DNA of 64,000 nt from CAVPEV01 sp963703555 (GTDB lineage Bacteria > Actinomycetota > Actinomycetes > Actinomycetales > Cellulomonadaceae), in NCBI GenBank assembly GCA_963703555.1, contig CAVPEV010000043.1, positions 149,786 through 213,785 of the forward strand, in the 5' to 3' direction. Position 1 is the stretch's first letter, and each line of letters begins with the position of its first letter. A program made the translations under genes and the position numbers. Shown in pieces: positions 42,795-50,789 of this stretch. The notes below the pieces were generated by a model. It worked only from the letters and a program-made list of their open reading frames with translations. It had not been told where the DNA came from and searched no databases.

Positions 42795-42800
42795 ATCGTA
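42795..42800 (-). promoter_or_regulatory. Leaderless-type -10 element for metG
   Basis: TACGAT on the minus strand fits TANNNT and lies 6 nt before the ATG, implying transcription starts at or next to the start codon. Confidence 0.6.
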
Positions 42801-42922
42801 GGTGGGGGGCACCCACCGACCGGGCCAGGTGCCCGGTCAGGACCGGGCGGCGCCCCGGGGGCCGACCGCACGGGCTGGCGTGGGCCGACCGCACGGGCCG
42901 GCGGGGTTCCCGGCCCCCGGGC

Positions 42923-44104
42923 TCACAGCCGGGTCAGCCCCCGGCGCAGGCTGCGCACGGCCTGGGCGATCCGCTGCTCGTTCTCGATGAGGGCGAACCG
43001 CACGTGGTCCCCCCCGCCGGGTCCGAAGCCCGCACCGGGCGAGACCGCCACGTCGCAGTCACGGATGAGCAGCTCGGCGAAGCCCACCGAGCCCAGCTCG
43101 CGGTAGGGCTCGGGGATCGGTGCCCAGACGAACATCGTGCCCTTCGGCCGGGGGACCTCCCAGCCGATCCGGGCCAGCCCGTCGACCAGGGCGTTGCGCC
43201 GGTTCTCGTAGACCAGGCTGGTGTGCGCGGGGTAGTCGAGGGCCTCGTTGAGGGTGACCGTCGCCGCGATCTGGATCGGCTGGAAGGTGCCGTAGTCGAG
43301 GTAGCTCTTCAGCTTGCCGAGCGCGTCGACGACGTCGGCGCGGCCGACGGCGAACGCCACCCGCCAGCCGGCCATCGAGTACGACTTGGTCATCGAGTAC
43401 AGCTCCACGGCGACGTCCACGCCGCCGGCGCACTGCAGGATGGACGGCGGGGACCAGCCGTCGAAGCGCATGTCGGCGTACGCCAGGTCGTGCACCAGCA
43501 CGACGTCGCGCTCGTAGGCCCAGTCCACCAGCCGCTGCAGGTCCGCCAGCTCCACCGTCGACGTCGTGGGGTTGTGCGGGAAGGACAGCACGACGACGCG
43601 CGGCTTCGGCCACCCCAGGTCCCAGGTCTCCATCACCCGGTCGATGTACCCGGCGCCGTCGGACCCGTCACCGATGGGCACCTGACGAGTGTCCGCACCG
43701 GCCAGGTACGGGCCCCAGATGTGGATGGGATAGGACGGCGTCGGCACGATCGCCGCGTCGCCGGGCTGCAGCAGCACCCACATGAGGTGGCTGAACCCCT
43801 CCTTGGCGCCGATGGTCGAGATGACCTGCGTGTCCGGGTCCAGCGTCACGCCGAACCTGCGCTGGTACATGGCGGCGACCGCCTCGCGCAGCTTGGGGAT
43901 GCCCCGGGAGGAGGAGTACCGGTGGTTGCGCGGGTTGTGCACCGCCTCGGCGAGCTTCTCCACCGCCACCTCCGGGCTGGGCAGGTCGGGGTTGCCAAAG
44001 CCCAGGTCGACCACGTCCCGCCCGGCGTGACGGGCGTCGAGCTTGAGCGTGTCCATCACGGCGAAGGCGTACGGGGGCAGGCCGGGGATGCGACGGAACT
44101 CCAT
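42923..44104 (-). CDS. Class I/II PLP-dependent aminotransferase (AlaC/LL-DAP type)
   Basis: 393 residues, fold-type I. It shows DLGFGNPDLPSP near residue 33, the FPHNPTTSTVE motif near residue 175 and the PLP lysine in SMTKSYSMAGWRVAFAVG near residue 240. This subgroup includes alanine transaminase AlaC and LL-diaminopimelate aminotransferases; the exact amino acid cannot be decided. No ribosome binding site is visible, but a TANNNT box lies 8 nt upstream of the ATG. Confidence 0.9.
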   Translation of the reverse strand: MEFRRIPGLPPYAFAVMDTLKLDARHAGRDVVDLGFGNPDLPSPEVAVEKLAEAVHNPRNHRYSSSRGIPKLREAVAAMYQRRFGVTLDPDTQVISTIGAKEGFSHLMWVLLQPGDAAIVPTPSYPIHIWGPYLAGADTRQVPIGDGSDGAGYIDRVMETWDLGWPKPRVVVLSFPHNPTTSTVELADLQRLVDWAYERDVVLVHDLAYADMRFDGWSPPSILQCAGGVDVAVELYSMTKSYSMAGWRVAFAVGRADVVDALGKLKSYLDYGTFQPIQIAATVTLNEALDYPAHTSLVYENRRNALVDGLARIGWEVPRPKGTMFVWAPIPEPYRELGSVGFAELLIRDCDVAVSPGAGFGPGGGDHVRFALIENEQRIAQAVRSLRRGLTRL

Positions 44105-44112
44105 GACACCGG

Positions 44113-44118
44113 ACGGTA
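44113..44118 (-). promoter_or_regulatory. Leaderless-type -10 element for the aminotransferase
   Basis: TACCGT on the minus strand ends 8 nt before the ATG at 44104. Confidence 0.5.
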
Positions 44119-44226
44119 GACGTCAGCGAGCCGCCGGACGAGGGGTGAAGGGCACGGCACACTGGATCGCCGGAGCCTACAGGGCGTAGAACCCGACCAC
44201 CTCAACCCATCCTGGAGGGACGACCC

Positions 44227-44889
44227 TTGACCGACCATGAACCCCGTCACGTGAGACGGCCTGCCGATGACGGGCCGGCAGGGACGGACACCGCCCGCAA
44301 GCACGCACTCCTCGTGGTCGATGTCCAGCCCACCTTCTGTGAGGGCGGGGCGCTCGCGGTCGAGGGCGGCAACGCCGTGGCCGAGGGGATTGCGGCGTTC
44401 GCCGCGGCCCACCGTGACCGGTACGCGCTGGTGGTCACGACACAGGACTGGCACGTGGACCCCGGCGACCACTTCAGCGACCACCCCGACTATGTCGACA
44501 CGTGGCCGCCGCACGGTGTGGCGGGCACCGCGGAGGCGGATCTGCACCCTGCGCTGGCCAACCTCCACCCGGACGTCAGCGTGAAGAAGGGCCAGCACGC
44601 CGCCGCCTACTCCGGCTTCGAGGGCACCGACAGGCACGGCCGTGCGTTGGCGACGGTCCTGCGCGAGGCGGACATCACCGACGTCGACGTGGTGGGGATC
44701 GCCGAGTCGCACTGTGTGCGGGCCACCGCGCTCGACGCGCTGCAGGCCGGGCTGCGCACCCGAGCCCTCACCGACCTCACCGTCCCGGTCACCCCCGAGC
44801 AGGGCGAGCAGGCCCGCGCCGAGATGGCCGCAGCCGGCGTGGAGCTGGTCCCGTCGGCGACGGCATGGACCGAGGGTGCGGCCGGCTGA
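44227..44889 (+). CDS. pncA: Nicotinamidase/pyrazinamidase
   Basis: The 220-residue isochorismatase-fold enzyme deamidates nicotinamide for NAD salvage. The catalytic triad is visible: Asp in LLVVDVQPTF, Lys in VSVKKGQHA and Cys in AESHCVRATALDA; the metal site is DWHVDPGDHF. The start is a TTG at 44227 supported by GGAGGGACGACCC just upstream; the first 25 residues precede the conserved core. It is divergent from the aminotransferase. Confidence 0.93.
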   Translation: MTDHEPRHVRRPADDGPAGTDTARKHALLVVDVQPTFCEGGALAVEGGNAVAEGIAAFAAAHRDRYALVVTTQDWHVDPGDHFSDHPDYVDTWPPHGVAGTAEADLHPALANLHPDVSVKKGQHAAAYSGFEGTDRHGRALATVLREADITDVDVVGIAESHCVRATALDALQAGLRTRALTDLTVPVTPEQGEQARAEMAAAGVELVPSATAWTEGAAG

Positions 44890-44949
44890 TCGATCCCTCG
44901 GAGGACCAGCCGATCGACCCTTCGGAGGAGGGGCGAGGTCCGCGACCCG

Positions 44950-45040
44950 GCGGCACCCGTCCGGTGCGCGGCACCCGTCCGGTGGGCCCTGTGCCGCGGG
45001 CTCACCGGACGCTTCGGTGCCGCGGGTGAGCGCCGTGGCC
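44950..45040. repeat. Direct and inverted repeats between convergent pncA and HNH genes
   Basis: CGGCACCCGTCCGGTG occurs twice (44951 and 44969). A partly inverted copy (CACCGGACGCTTCGGTGCCG) lies near 45012, with GTGCCGCGGG also repeated. The arms could pair as a hairpin and act as a bidirectional terminator for the two convergent genes. Confidence 0.5.
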
Positions 45041-45077
45041 AGGTGTACCGAGGCTGCTGAGCCAAAAGGTCCCTGAG

Positions 45078-46760
45078 CTAGAAGGGTGGGGGGTCGTCGT
45101 CGGGCTCGGGGTGGTTGGTGGGTTGGGTGGGCCAGCCGGGTTCGCCGTGGGGGTGGGGTGTGGTGCCGGGGATGTGGGTGATCTGGGTGTGTCCGTTGAT
45201 GCCGGGGGTGGAGTGGTAGGTGTGCCCGGTGGGGGTGGTCCACTCGAACGTGCCGGGGGTGGGTTGGGTCAGGTGGTGTCCGCCGTCGGTCTTCAGCCGG
45301 TGGTCTCGCCGGCACAGGGGTTCCAGGTTGTCGGCGGAGGTGGTGCCGGGGGTGGGTGGTGTCCCGTCGCGGGTCGGCTGGTGGGGGTCGGGGTGGTATT
45401 CGAGGGTGTGGTCCAGGTCGCAGGCGGTGGCCGGGGTCGGGCAGCCGGGCCGGGCGCAGGTGTGGTCGCGGGTGCGCACGTGCCGGGCGAGCCCGGCGGG
45501 TGGGGTGTACCGGGTGCGGCCGACGTCCAGCACGGTGCCGGTCATCGGGTCGGTGATGATCCGCCGCCAGATCCCACCGGCGGCCAGGGCACGGGCCTGG
45601 GTGGCGGGGATCGGCCCGTACCCGGCCAGGTCAGCAGGCTCCTCGTCCACCCCGAGCAGGGTGGACAGGCCCACCGTGACGTGCACGTGCACGGGTGAGC
45701 GCACCGGGCGGGAGGTGCCCGGGCGGGGGCCGGTCGGGTGCGGGGTGCCCGGGTGGGGGGTGTGGAGGATGAGACCGGTCAGGGTGTCGGCGCGCAGCTG
45801 GTCCAGGGTGCGCGGGTCCCCACCGGTGCGCAGGCCCCGGGCGGTGGTGTCCAGGGTGGTGTCGACCAGGACGGCGGCGGCCGCCGGCAGCACCGCCCAC
45901 ACCCCGGCCATCCCGTCGGGCAGCCGTCGAGGGTGGTCGACCCGGCGGGTGGACCGGGCCCGGGCCACCCGGTCGGCGGCGTCCACCGGGTCGACACCCA
46001 GCAGGGCCCGGTCGGTGTCAGCGGCCAGCTGGGTGGGGGTGCGCCGGTCGGCACCGGGCAGGACCTCGGCCTGCACCGCCAGGGCGGCCTGCATCCCCAC
46101 CTGGTCCAGACGTTCGACCAGGATGCGGGCCTTGACCCGGTCCACCCGCCCGGCCACCAGGGCGTCCCCGGTAGGGGCCAGGGCACCGGTGAACGCCCGC
46201 CCGTCACGCACCAGACGCGACGCGGCCCGCCGTGACCACGCCAACCGCAACGCCAGCTCGTCACCGGCCACGCACGGGTCGGACGGCACCCCACCAGCCG
46301 GTGACCACCGCGGGCTCATCGACACCCGGCGGGCCAGCACCCCGGCGGCCAGGGCGGACAGGCCGTGCGCCCACGCCCCCACCCGCTCGCACGCCGCGAC
46401 CAGCTCCACCAGCAGACCATCATCGGCCGCCTGCCGGTCCACCTGGCCGACCAGGAACGCCAGGTCCGCCCCCGCCCGGGTGCCCACCAGGTCACCAACC
46501 GTCACCCCCGGCTCCCCCCGACCCCCCGGCCCCCCCGGTTCCCCCAGGTCGCCCGGGTCCCCCGGGTCGGCCGGCACCGAGACGTCCCACCACGGGTCCG
46601 CCGGCACCGGCTCACCCTCCCCCAGCACCACCACACCCGCCACCGCCGGCACCACCACACCCGCCGGCACACCCCCACCGGTCACCACCGGTCGGGCCGG
46701 GACGTCCCCGCCCCGCACCACCCCATCACCGTCACCATCACCATCACCACTATCGAACAC
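45078..46760 (-). CDS. DUF222/HNH endonuclease domain protein (13E12-repeat type)
   Basis: 560 residues. An acidic Gly/Asp/Pro-rich N terminus is followed by the helical DUF222 region (about 90-330) and a C-terminal HNH nuclease domain: HTCARPGCPTPATACDLDH, then NLEPLCRRDHRLKTDGGH, with the expected Cys pairs and His ligands. Many actinobacteria carry several such genes, and the mycobacterial 13E12 family members are LexA-controlled. GTG 46760 lies inside the SOS box with a TANNNT box 7 nt upstream; ATG 46772 is an alternative. A regular Pro-Gly-Asp run and strong G-strand bias set it apart from its neighbours. Confidence 0.87.
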   Translation of the reverse strand: MFDSGDGDGDGDGVVRGGDVPARPVVTGGGVPAGVVVPAVAGVVVLGEGEPVPADPWWDVSVPADPGDPGDLGEPGGPGGRGEPGVTVGDLVGTRAGADLAFLVGQVDRQAADDGLLVELVAACERVGAWAHGLSALAAGVLARRVSMSPRWSPAGGVPSDPCVAGDELALRLAWSRRAASRLVRDGRAFTGALAPTGDALVAGRVDRVKARILVERLDQVGMQAALAVQAEVLPGADRRTPTQLAADTDRALLGVDPVDAADRVARARSTRRVDHPRRLPDGMAGVWAVLPAAAAVLVDTTLDTTARGLRTGGDPRTLDQLRADTLTGLILHTPHPGTPHPTGPRPGTSRPVRSPVHVHVTVGLSTLLGVDEEPADLAGYGPIPATQARALAAGGIWRRIITDPMTGTVLDVGRTRYTPPAGLARHVRTRDHTCARPGCPTPATACDLDHTLEYHPDPHQPTRDGTPPTPGTTSADNLEPLCRRDHRLKTDGGHHLTQPTPGTFEWTTPTGHTYHSTPGINGHTQITHIPGTTPHPHGEPGWPTQPTNHPEPDDDPPPF

Positions 46761-46768
46761 ATGTTCGA
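46753..46768. promoter_or_regulatory. Perfect SOS (LexA) box overlapping the HNH gene start
   Basis: TCGAACACATGTTCGA matches the actinobacterial LexA consensus TCGAAC-N4-GTTCGA in every defined position. On the gene strand a TATGGT -10 overlaps its edge, and the candidate GTG start (46760) lies within the box. LexA bound here would block transcription initiation, so the endonuclease should be DNA-damage inducible. Confidence 0.85.
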
Positions 46769-46901
46769 CCATACCCGCCACCACCGACACGACCGGACGC
46801 CCATCCACAGTCCCGTCCGGCCAGCCTGCCGACAGAGTGCGAGCCTGCGACCTCCGGCGTGCGGAACAGGCCCCCCTGCGCCACGCCGCCACGGGAACCG
46901 G

Positions 46902-47804
46902 TCAGCGCCGCGCCGCAGCTCGCGCCGCACCCCGCGCCGCACCCCGCGCCACCAGCGCAGCGGCGTACAGCTCTCGCTTGCCGACACCGCTCGCCGCCGC
47001 GACCTCCCCGACGACGTCCTTGAGCCGTTCCCCCGCGTCGGCGCGTGCCACCACCTCCGCCGCCAGGGCCTCGGGAGACGCCGTGGGTGCGTCCGGCGCG
47101 CCGCCCACGACGACCACCACCTCGCCGCGCACCTCGCCGGAGCCCGCCCAGGCCGCCAGTTCCCCCAGCGGTCCGCGACGGACCTCCTCGTACGTCTTCG
47201 TCAGCTCCCGGCACACCGCGGCCGGCCGCTCGTCCCCCCAGGCGGCGGCCATCCCGGCCAGGGTGCCGACCAAGCGGTGCGGGGCCTCGAAGAACACCAG
47301 GGTCCGCCGCTCGCGCGCGAGCCCGGCCAGCGCCCGGTCACGCTGCCCGGCGCGCCGCGGCAGGAACCCCTCGAAGCAGAACCGGTCCGTCGGCAGCCCT
47401 GACAGTGCCAGCGCGGTGAGCACGGCGCTGGGGCCGGGCGCGACGGTCACCGGCACTCCGGCGGCCGCGGCCGCCTGGACCAGCGGGAAGCCGGGGTCGG
47501 ACACCGTCGGCATCCCTGCGTCGGAGACCACGAGCACGGTCGCACCGCCGGACGCCGCCGCAACGAGCTCGGCGACTCGCGACACCTCGTTGTGCTCGTG
47601 GTTGCTGAGGACGCGGCCGGTGACGGTGACACCGAGCCGGGCCGCCAGGCCGTGCAGGCGACGGGTGTCCTCGGCGGCGACGATGTCCGCCTCGGCGAGC
47701 AGGCGGCGCAGCCGGGGTGAGGCGTCGTCCACGTTCCCGATGGGAGTGGCGGCCAGCACGATGCAGCCGGGCATCGCCGCGCCGGACACCGGGTCGACGG
47801 TCAT
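46902..47804 (-). CDS. rsmI: 16S rRNA (cytidine(1402)-2'-O)-methyltransferase
   Basis: 300-residue tetrapyrrole-methylase-fold enzyme. It shows VLAATPIGNVDDASPR at the N terminus, the EDTRRLHGL motif, VSDAGMPTVSDPG near residue 97 and FFEAPHRL near residue 170. The C-terminal segment ends in an Ala/Arg-rich tail. ATG 47804 was chosen; ATG at the MPGCIV position is an alternative. It is divergent from pmt, a conserved actinobacterial arrangement. Confidence 0.94.
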   Translation of the reverse strand: MTVDPVSGAAMPGCIVLAATPIGNVDDASPRLRRLLAEADIVAAEDTRRLHGLAARLGVTVTGRVLSNHEHNEVSRVAELVAAASGGATVLVVSDAGMPTVSDPGFPLVQAAAAAGVPVTVAPGPSAVLTALALSGLPTDRFCFEGFLPRRAGQRDRALAGLARERRTLVFFEAPHRLVGTLAGMAAAWGDERPAAVCRELTKTYEEVRRGPLGELAAWAGSGEVRGEVVVVVGGAPDAPTASPEALAAEVVARADAGERLKDVVGEVAAASGVGKRELYAAALVARGAARGAARAAARR

Positions 47805-47861
47805 GCCCGCCAGCCTGCCACCGACCAGGCGGGCTTCCTGCCGGCACCCGAACGGCGCCCC

Positions 47862-47867
47862 TACGAT
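47862..47867 (+). promoter_or_regulatory. Leaderless-type -10 element for pmt
   Basis: TACGAT ends 7 nt before the ATG at 47875. An ATG overlapping the box (47866) is in frame but would lie too close, so 47875 is the likely start. Confidence 0.55.
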
Positions 47868-47874
47868 GACGCGC

Positions 47875-49647
47875 ATGCCGCCCACCCCTGAGGACCCGCC
47901 TGCGCCCGGGGACACCCACACCCCGGGCGAGGCGGGCTCAGGCGTCGCGCGGCCCGCGGAACCGGGCGCTACCGGGTCGGACGCGGTGCCTGCGGGTGCA
48001 GTGGACGGTCACGAGGCCACCGAGAACGACCAACCTACCGAGAACGACCAACCCACCGAGAGCGACCAGCCCACCGAGGACCGCCTCCTGCGTCGGCTCC
48101 TCGGCCGCCGCGCGCTGCTCCTCGACGCCACCCGCCAGGCCCGCATGTCCGGCTGGCTGTGGTCTGCGGCCGTCACGCTCCTCGGCGGCCTGCTGCGGTT
48201 CTGGGACCTCGGTCGCCCGCACCGGCTGGTGTTCGACGAGACGTACTACGTCAAGGACGCCTGGTCCCTGCTCGTGCACGGCTACGAGGCACAGTGGGGC
48301 GCCGACCCGAATCCCGCCTTCGAGGCGGGCGACACCTCGGGGCTCACCTCGGCGGCCGAGTACGTCGTCCACCCACCGGTGGGCAAGTGGTTGATCGCCG
48401 CGGGCATGCAGCTGGGCGGCGGACCGGCGAGCTCGGCCGCCTGGCGGCTGTCCGCGGCCGTGGCGGGCACCGTCGCCGTGCTGCTCGTCGCACGGATCGG
48501 CCGACGGCTCCTCGCCTCGACGGCGCTGGGCACGCTCGCCGGGCTGTTCCTCGCCGTGGACGGCGAGGCGATCGTGCACTCGCGCACCGGGCTGCTGGAC
48601 GGCTTCGTCATGGTCTTCGTGCTGGCCGCCTTCGGGGCCCTGCTGCTGGACCGCGAGCAGGCCCGGCGACGCCTGGCAGAACGCACCGCAGCCGTGGTCG
48701 ACTCCGGCGCCGATCTCGGCTGGGGACCACGGCTCGGTGTGCGGTGGTGGAGGCTGGCGGCGGCCGTGCTGCTCGGCCTGGCCGTCGGAACCAAGTGGTC
48801 CGGCCTGTACTTCCTCGCGGTGCTCGGACTGGTCTCGGTGGCCTGGGACGCGATGGCCCGGCGGACGGTCGGGGTGCGCAGCTGGGTCCGGGCGACACTG
48901 GTGCGTGACGCCGTCCCGGCCGGGGTCGCCATGGTCGGGCTGGCCGCGCTGACCTATCTGGCGAGCTGGTCGTCCTGGTTCGCCACCTCCGGCGGGTGGA
49001 ACCGGCAGTGGGCGGTCGAGCATGCCGGCCAGGGCCAGCTGTGGCTGCCGCCCGCGCTGCGGTCGTTGTGGCAGTACCACCTGGACATGTGGCACTTCCA
49101 CAACGGCCTGACCACGCCGCACGCCTACGCGGCCCACCCGATCGGGTGGATCGTGCAGTGGCGACCCACCTCCTTCTTCTACCCTGCGGAGGTCTCCGGG
49201 CTGACCGGCACGGCCGCACGGGCCGCGTGCGGCGCGGACGCGTGCTCCCAGGCCATCACCTCGCTGGGCAACCCGCTGATTTGGTGGGCGGGCGCGGCAG
49301 CCGTCATGGTGGCCGCCGTCTGGGGCCTGCAGCACCGCGACTGGAGAGCGGCCGCCGTGCTGTCCGGCGTGGTCGCCGGCTGGCTGCCGTGGTTCGCCTA
49401 CACCCACCGGACGATCTTCACCTTCTACTCGGTCGTCTTCGCGCCCTGGGTCGTCCTCACCCTGACCTACGTGATCGGCCTGGTCCTCGGTCCGCGGCGG
49501 CCCGGACGCAGGCCGGCCGTCGTCGGCGTCCGGGTGTTCGTCGTGCTGGTCGTGGTGGTCAGCGCGTTCTTCTACCCCGTCTGGGCGGCCTGGGTCGTGC
49601 CCTACGACGTCTGGCGGCTGCACATGTGGCTGCCGTCCTGGATCTAG
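47875..49647 (+). CDS. pmt: Dolichyl-phosphate-mannose--protein mannosyltransferase
   Basis: 590-residue GT39 membrane enzyme that transfers mannose from polyprenyl phosphate to secreted proteins. An acidic 85-residue cytoplasmic N terminus with repeats precedes about ten transmembrane helices. The first loop has the catalytic acidic pair in RLVFDETYYVKDAW, and the region VVHPPVGKWLIAAGM is conserved in the family. The C-terminal helices end PYDVWRLHMWLPSW. The stop codon overlaps that of the convergent GH20-like gene in CTAG. Confidence 0.95.
   Translation: MPPTPEDPPAPGDTHTPGEAGSGVARPAEPGATGSDAVPAGAVDGHEATENDQPTENDQPTESDQPTEDRLLRRLLGRRALLLDATRQARMSGWLWSAAVTLLGGLLRFWDLGRPHRLVFDETYYVKDAWSLLVHGYEAQWGADPNPAFEAGDTSGLTSAAEYVVHPPVGKWLIAAGMQLGGGPASSAAWRLSAAVAGTVAVLLVARIGRRLLASTALGTLAGLFLAVDGEAIVHSRTGLLDGFVMVFVLAAFGALLLDREQARRRLAERTAAVVDSGADLGWGPRLGVRWWRLAAAVLLGLAVGTKWSGLYFLAVLGLVSVAWDAMARRTVGVRSWVRATLVRDAVPAGVAMVGLAALTYLASWSSWFATSGGWNRQWAVEHAGQGQLWLPPALRSLWQYHLDMWHFHNGLTTPHAYAAHPIGWIVQWRPTSFFYPAEVSGLTGTAARAACGADACSQAITSLGNPLIWWAGAAAVMVAAVWGLQHRDWRAAAVLSGVVAGWLPWFAYTHRTIFTFYSVVFAPWVVLTLTYVIGLVLGPRRPGRRPAVVGVRVFVVLVVVVSAFFYPVWAAWVVPYDVWRLHMWLPSWI
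48019..48081 (+). repeat. 18-bp tandem repeats in pmt
   Basis: Three full units of ACCGAGAACGACCAACCT type and a half unit encode TENDQP-TENDQP-TESDQP-TED in the disordered N terminus. The unit is a multiple of three, so copy-number changes keep the frame. Confidence 0.8.
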
Positions 49648-50468
49648 CCCGGCCGCCCGGTCCACCCCGCCTCGGCCAGTGCCACGAGCCGCGGTCGCAG
49701 CCCCGCGGTGAGGCCCTCGTCCCCGTCCCCGCCCTCGACGGCGACGGCGACGGTCCAGGTGAGGGCCTCGGTGCCGGGCGATGGGTCGACCCGTTCCCCG
49801 AGCGGTGCGAGGAGCACCCGGCCAAGTCCCGGCGCATCGACCCAGCCCGGGGCACCGCCCACCACGCGGACCGTCACGGCGCGGGCCGACCCGAACATCG
49901 CGAGCTCGGCTAGGTCCGCGCCGATCGCCGCGGGCACCGCGTCCAGGTCCTCGGCGACGTGCAGCTCCAGCAGGTTGAGCTTGTACCAGGCCAGCTGTGT
50001 GACGAGCGTCCGGAGCTCGGTGGGGGTGACCGCGCCGAGGTCCAGGTGCAGCGCCAGGCCGCGGCGAGCGTGCCGGGGAGCGTCCCGCACCCGCACCGCC
50101 GGGACGACGACGCCGGCCGCCCGGGACCGGGCAAGCTGGAAGAGCGTGGCGAGGCCGTGCACCAGCCCGTCGGACGTCGACGCGTCGAGCTCCACACGGC
50201 GGGGACCGACTGCCAGCCGGTAGCCCTCGTAGGGCACTGCCGGTACGCGACGCAGTGCGACAACGTCGGCGTGACCGTCGTCCTGGGTCACCACGACCAC
50301 CGGCCGACCGGTCGCCCGGCCGAACCGGTCCGCGGTCAGCACGGCGACCTGCACGTCGGCCGGGTCGTCGCCCACCGCCACGGTCAACGGCCAGCCGGCC
50401 ATGAACGGTTCGCCCGGTGCCCGCTCGAGGACACGGGGACGAGGGATCACGACCGGTTCGTCGACCAT
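49644..50468 (-). CDS. Truncated GH20 (beta-N-acetylhexosaminidase)-like protein
   Basis: 274 residues, about half the family length. The N-terminal GH20b-like domain is recognisable (YRLAVGPRRVELDASTSDGL near residue 83), and the start of the catalytic barrel follows (RRGLALHLDLGAVTP, then WYKLNLLELHVAED). The rest of the barrel, including the Asp-Glu catalytic pair, is missing. The sequence jumps to a short region ending LVALAEAGWTGRPG, which resembles the far C-terminal end of the barrel. There is no signal peptide, so a cytosolic non-catalytic sugar-binding role or a decaying gene are both possible. Confidence 0.6.
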   Translation of the reverse strand: MVDEPVVIPRPRVLERAPGEPFMAGWPLTVAVGDDPADVQVAVLTADRFGRATGRPVVVVTQDDGHADVVALRRVPAVPYEGYRLAVGPRRVELDASTSDGLVHGLATLFQLARSRAAGVVVPAVRVRDAPRHARRGLALHLDLGAVTPTELRTLVTQLAWYKLNLLELHVAEDLDAVPAAIGADLAELAMFGSARAVTVRVVGGAPGWVDAPGLGRVLLAPLGERVDPSPGTEALTWTVAVAVEGGDGDEGLTAGLRPRLVALAEAGWTGRPG

Positions 50469-50587
50469 CGGCCCATCCGCCCCCTGGCGCGCCCTGCGTC
50501 CCCCTGCCGGCACGCTGACGCCCGGTCAGCAAACCCCACGACGAGGACCCGCCGGCAGCGACAGGCTGGCGGCGGGCCCCCATCCGG

Positions 50588-50660
50588 TGGAGCTGAGGGG
50601 ACTCGAACCCCTGACCTCCTCGTTGCGAACGAGGCGCGCTACCAGCTGCGCCACAGCCCC
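50588..50660 (-). tRNA. tRNA-Ala (anticodon CGC)
   Basis: 73-nt cloverleaf on the minus strand: acceptor GGGGCTG/CAGCTCC with the alanine identity pair G3-U70, anticodon stem CCTCG/CGAGG with loop TTCGCAA (CGC), T arm AGGGG-TTCGAGT-CCCCT, discriminator A, no encoded CCA. Confidence 0.96.
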
Positions 50661-50789
50661 GGAGCGAGCCTCAGGGTAGCAACGTCGGTGGGCCGGGCGA
50701 AATCCCCGCGATGGCTGTCGCCCCGGGTGATCGCCCGGGGCCGCCGGCAGGGCCGCGTCGATGCCTCGGCACGCTTCCCCGGGCCGGGG

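Noticed and set aside
45220..47874. A very long upstream extension of the pmt frame
   Set aside because: The extension is antisense to the HNH and rsmI genes; the pmt homology and the -10 box place the start at 47875.
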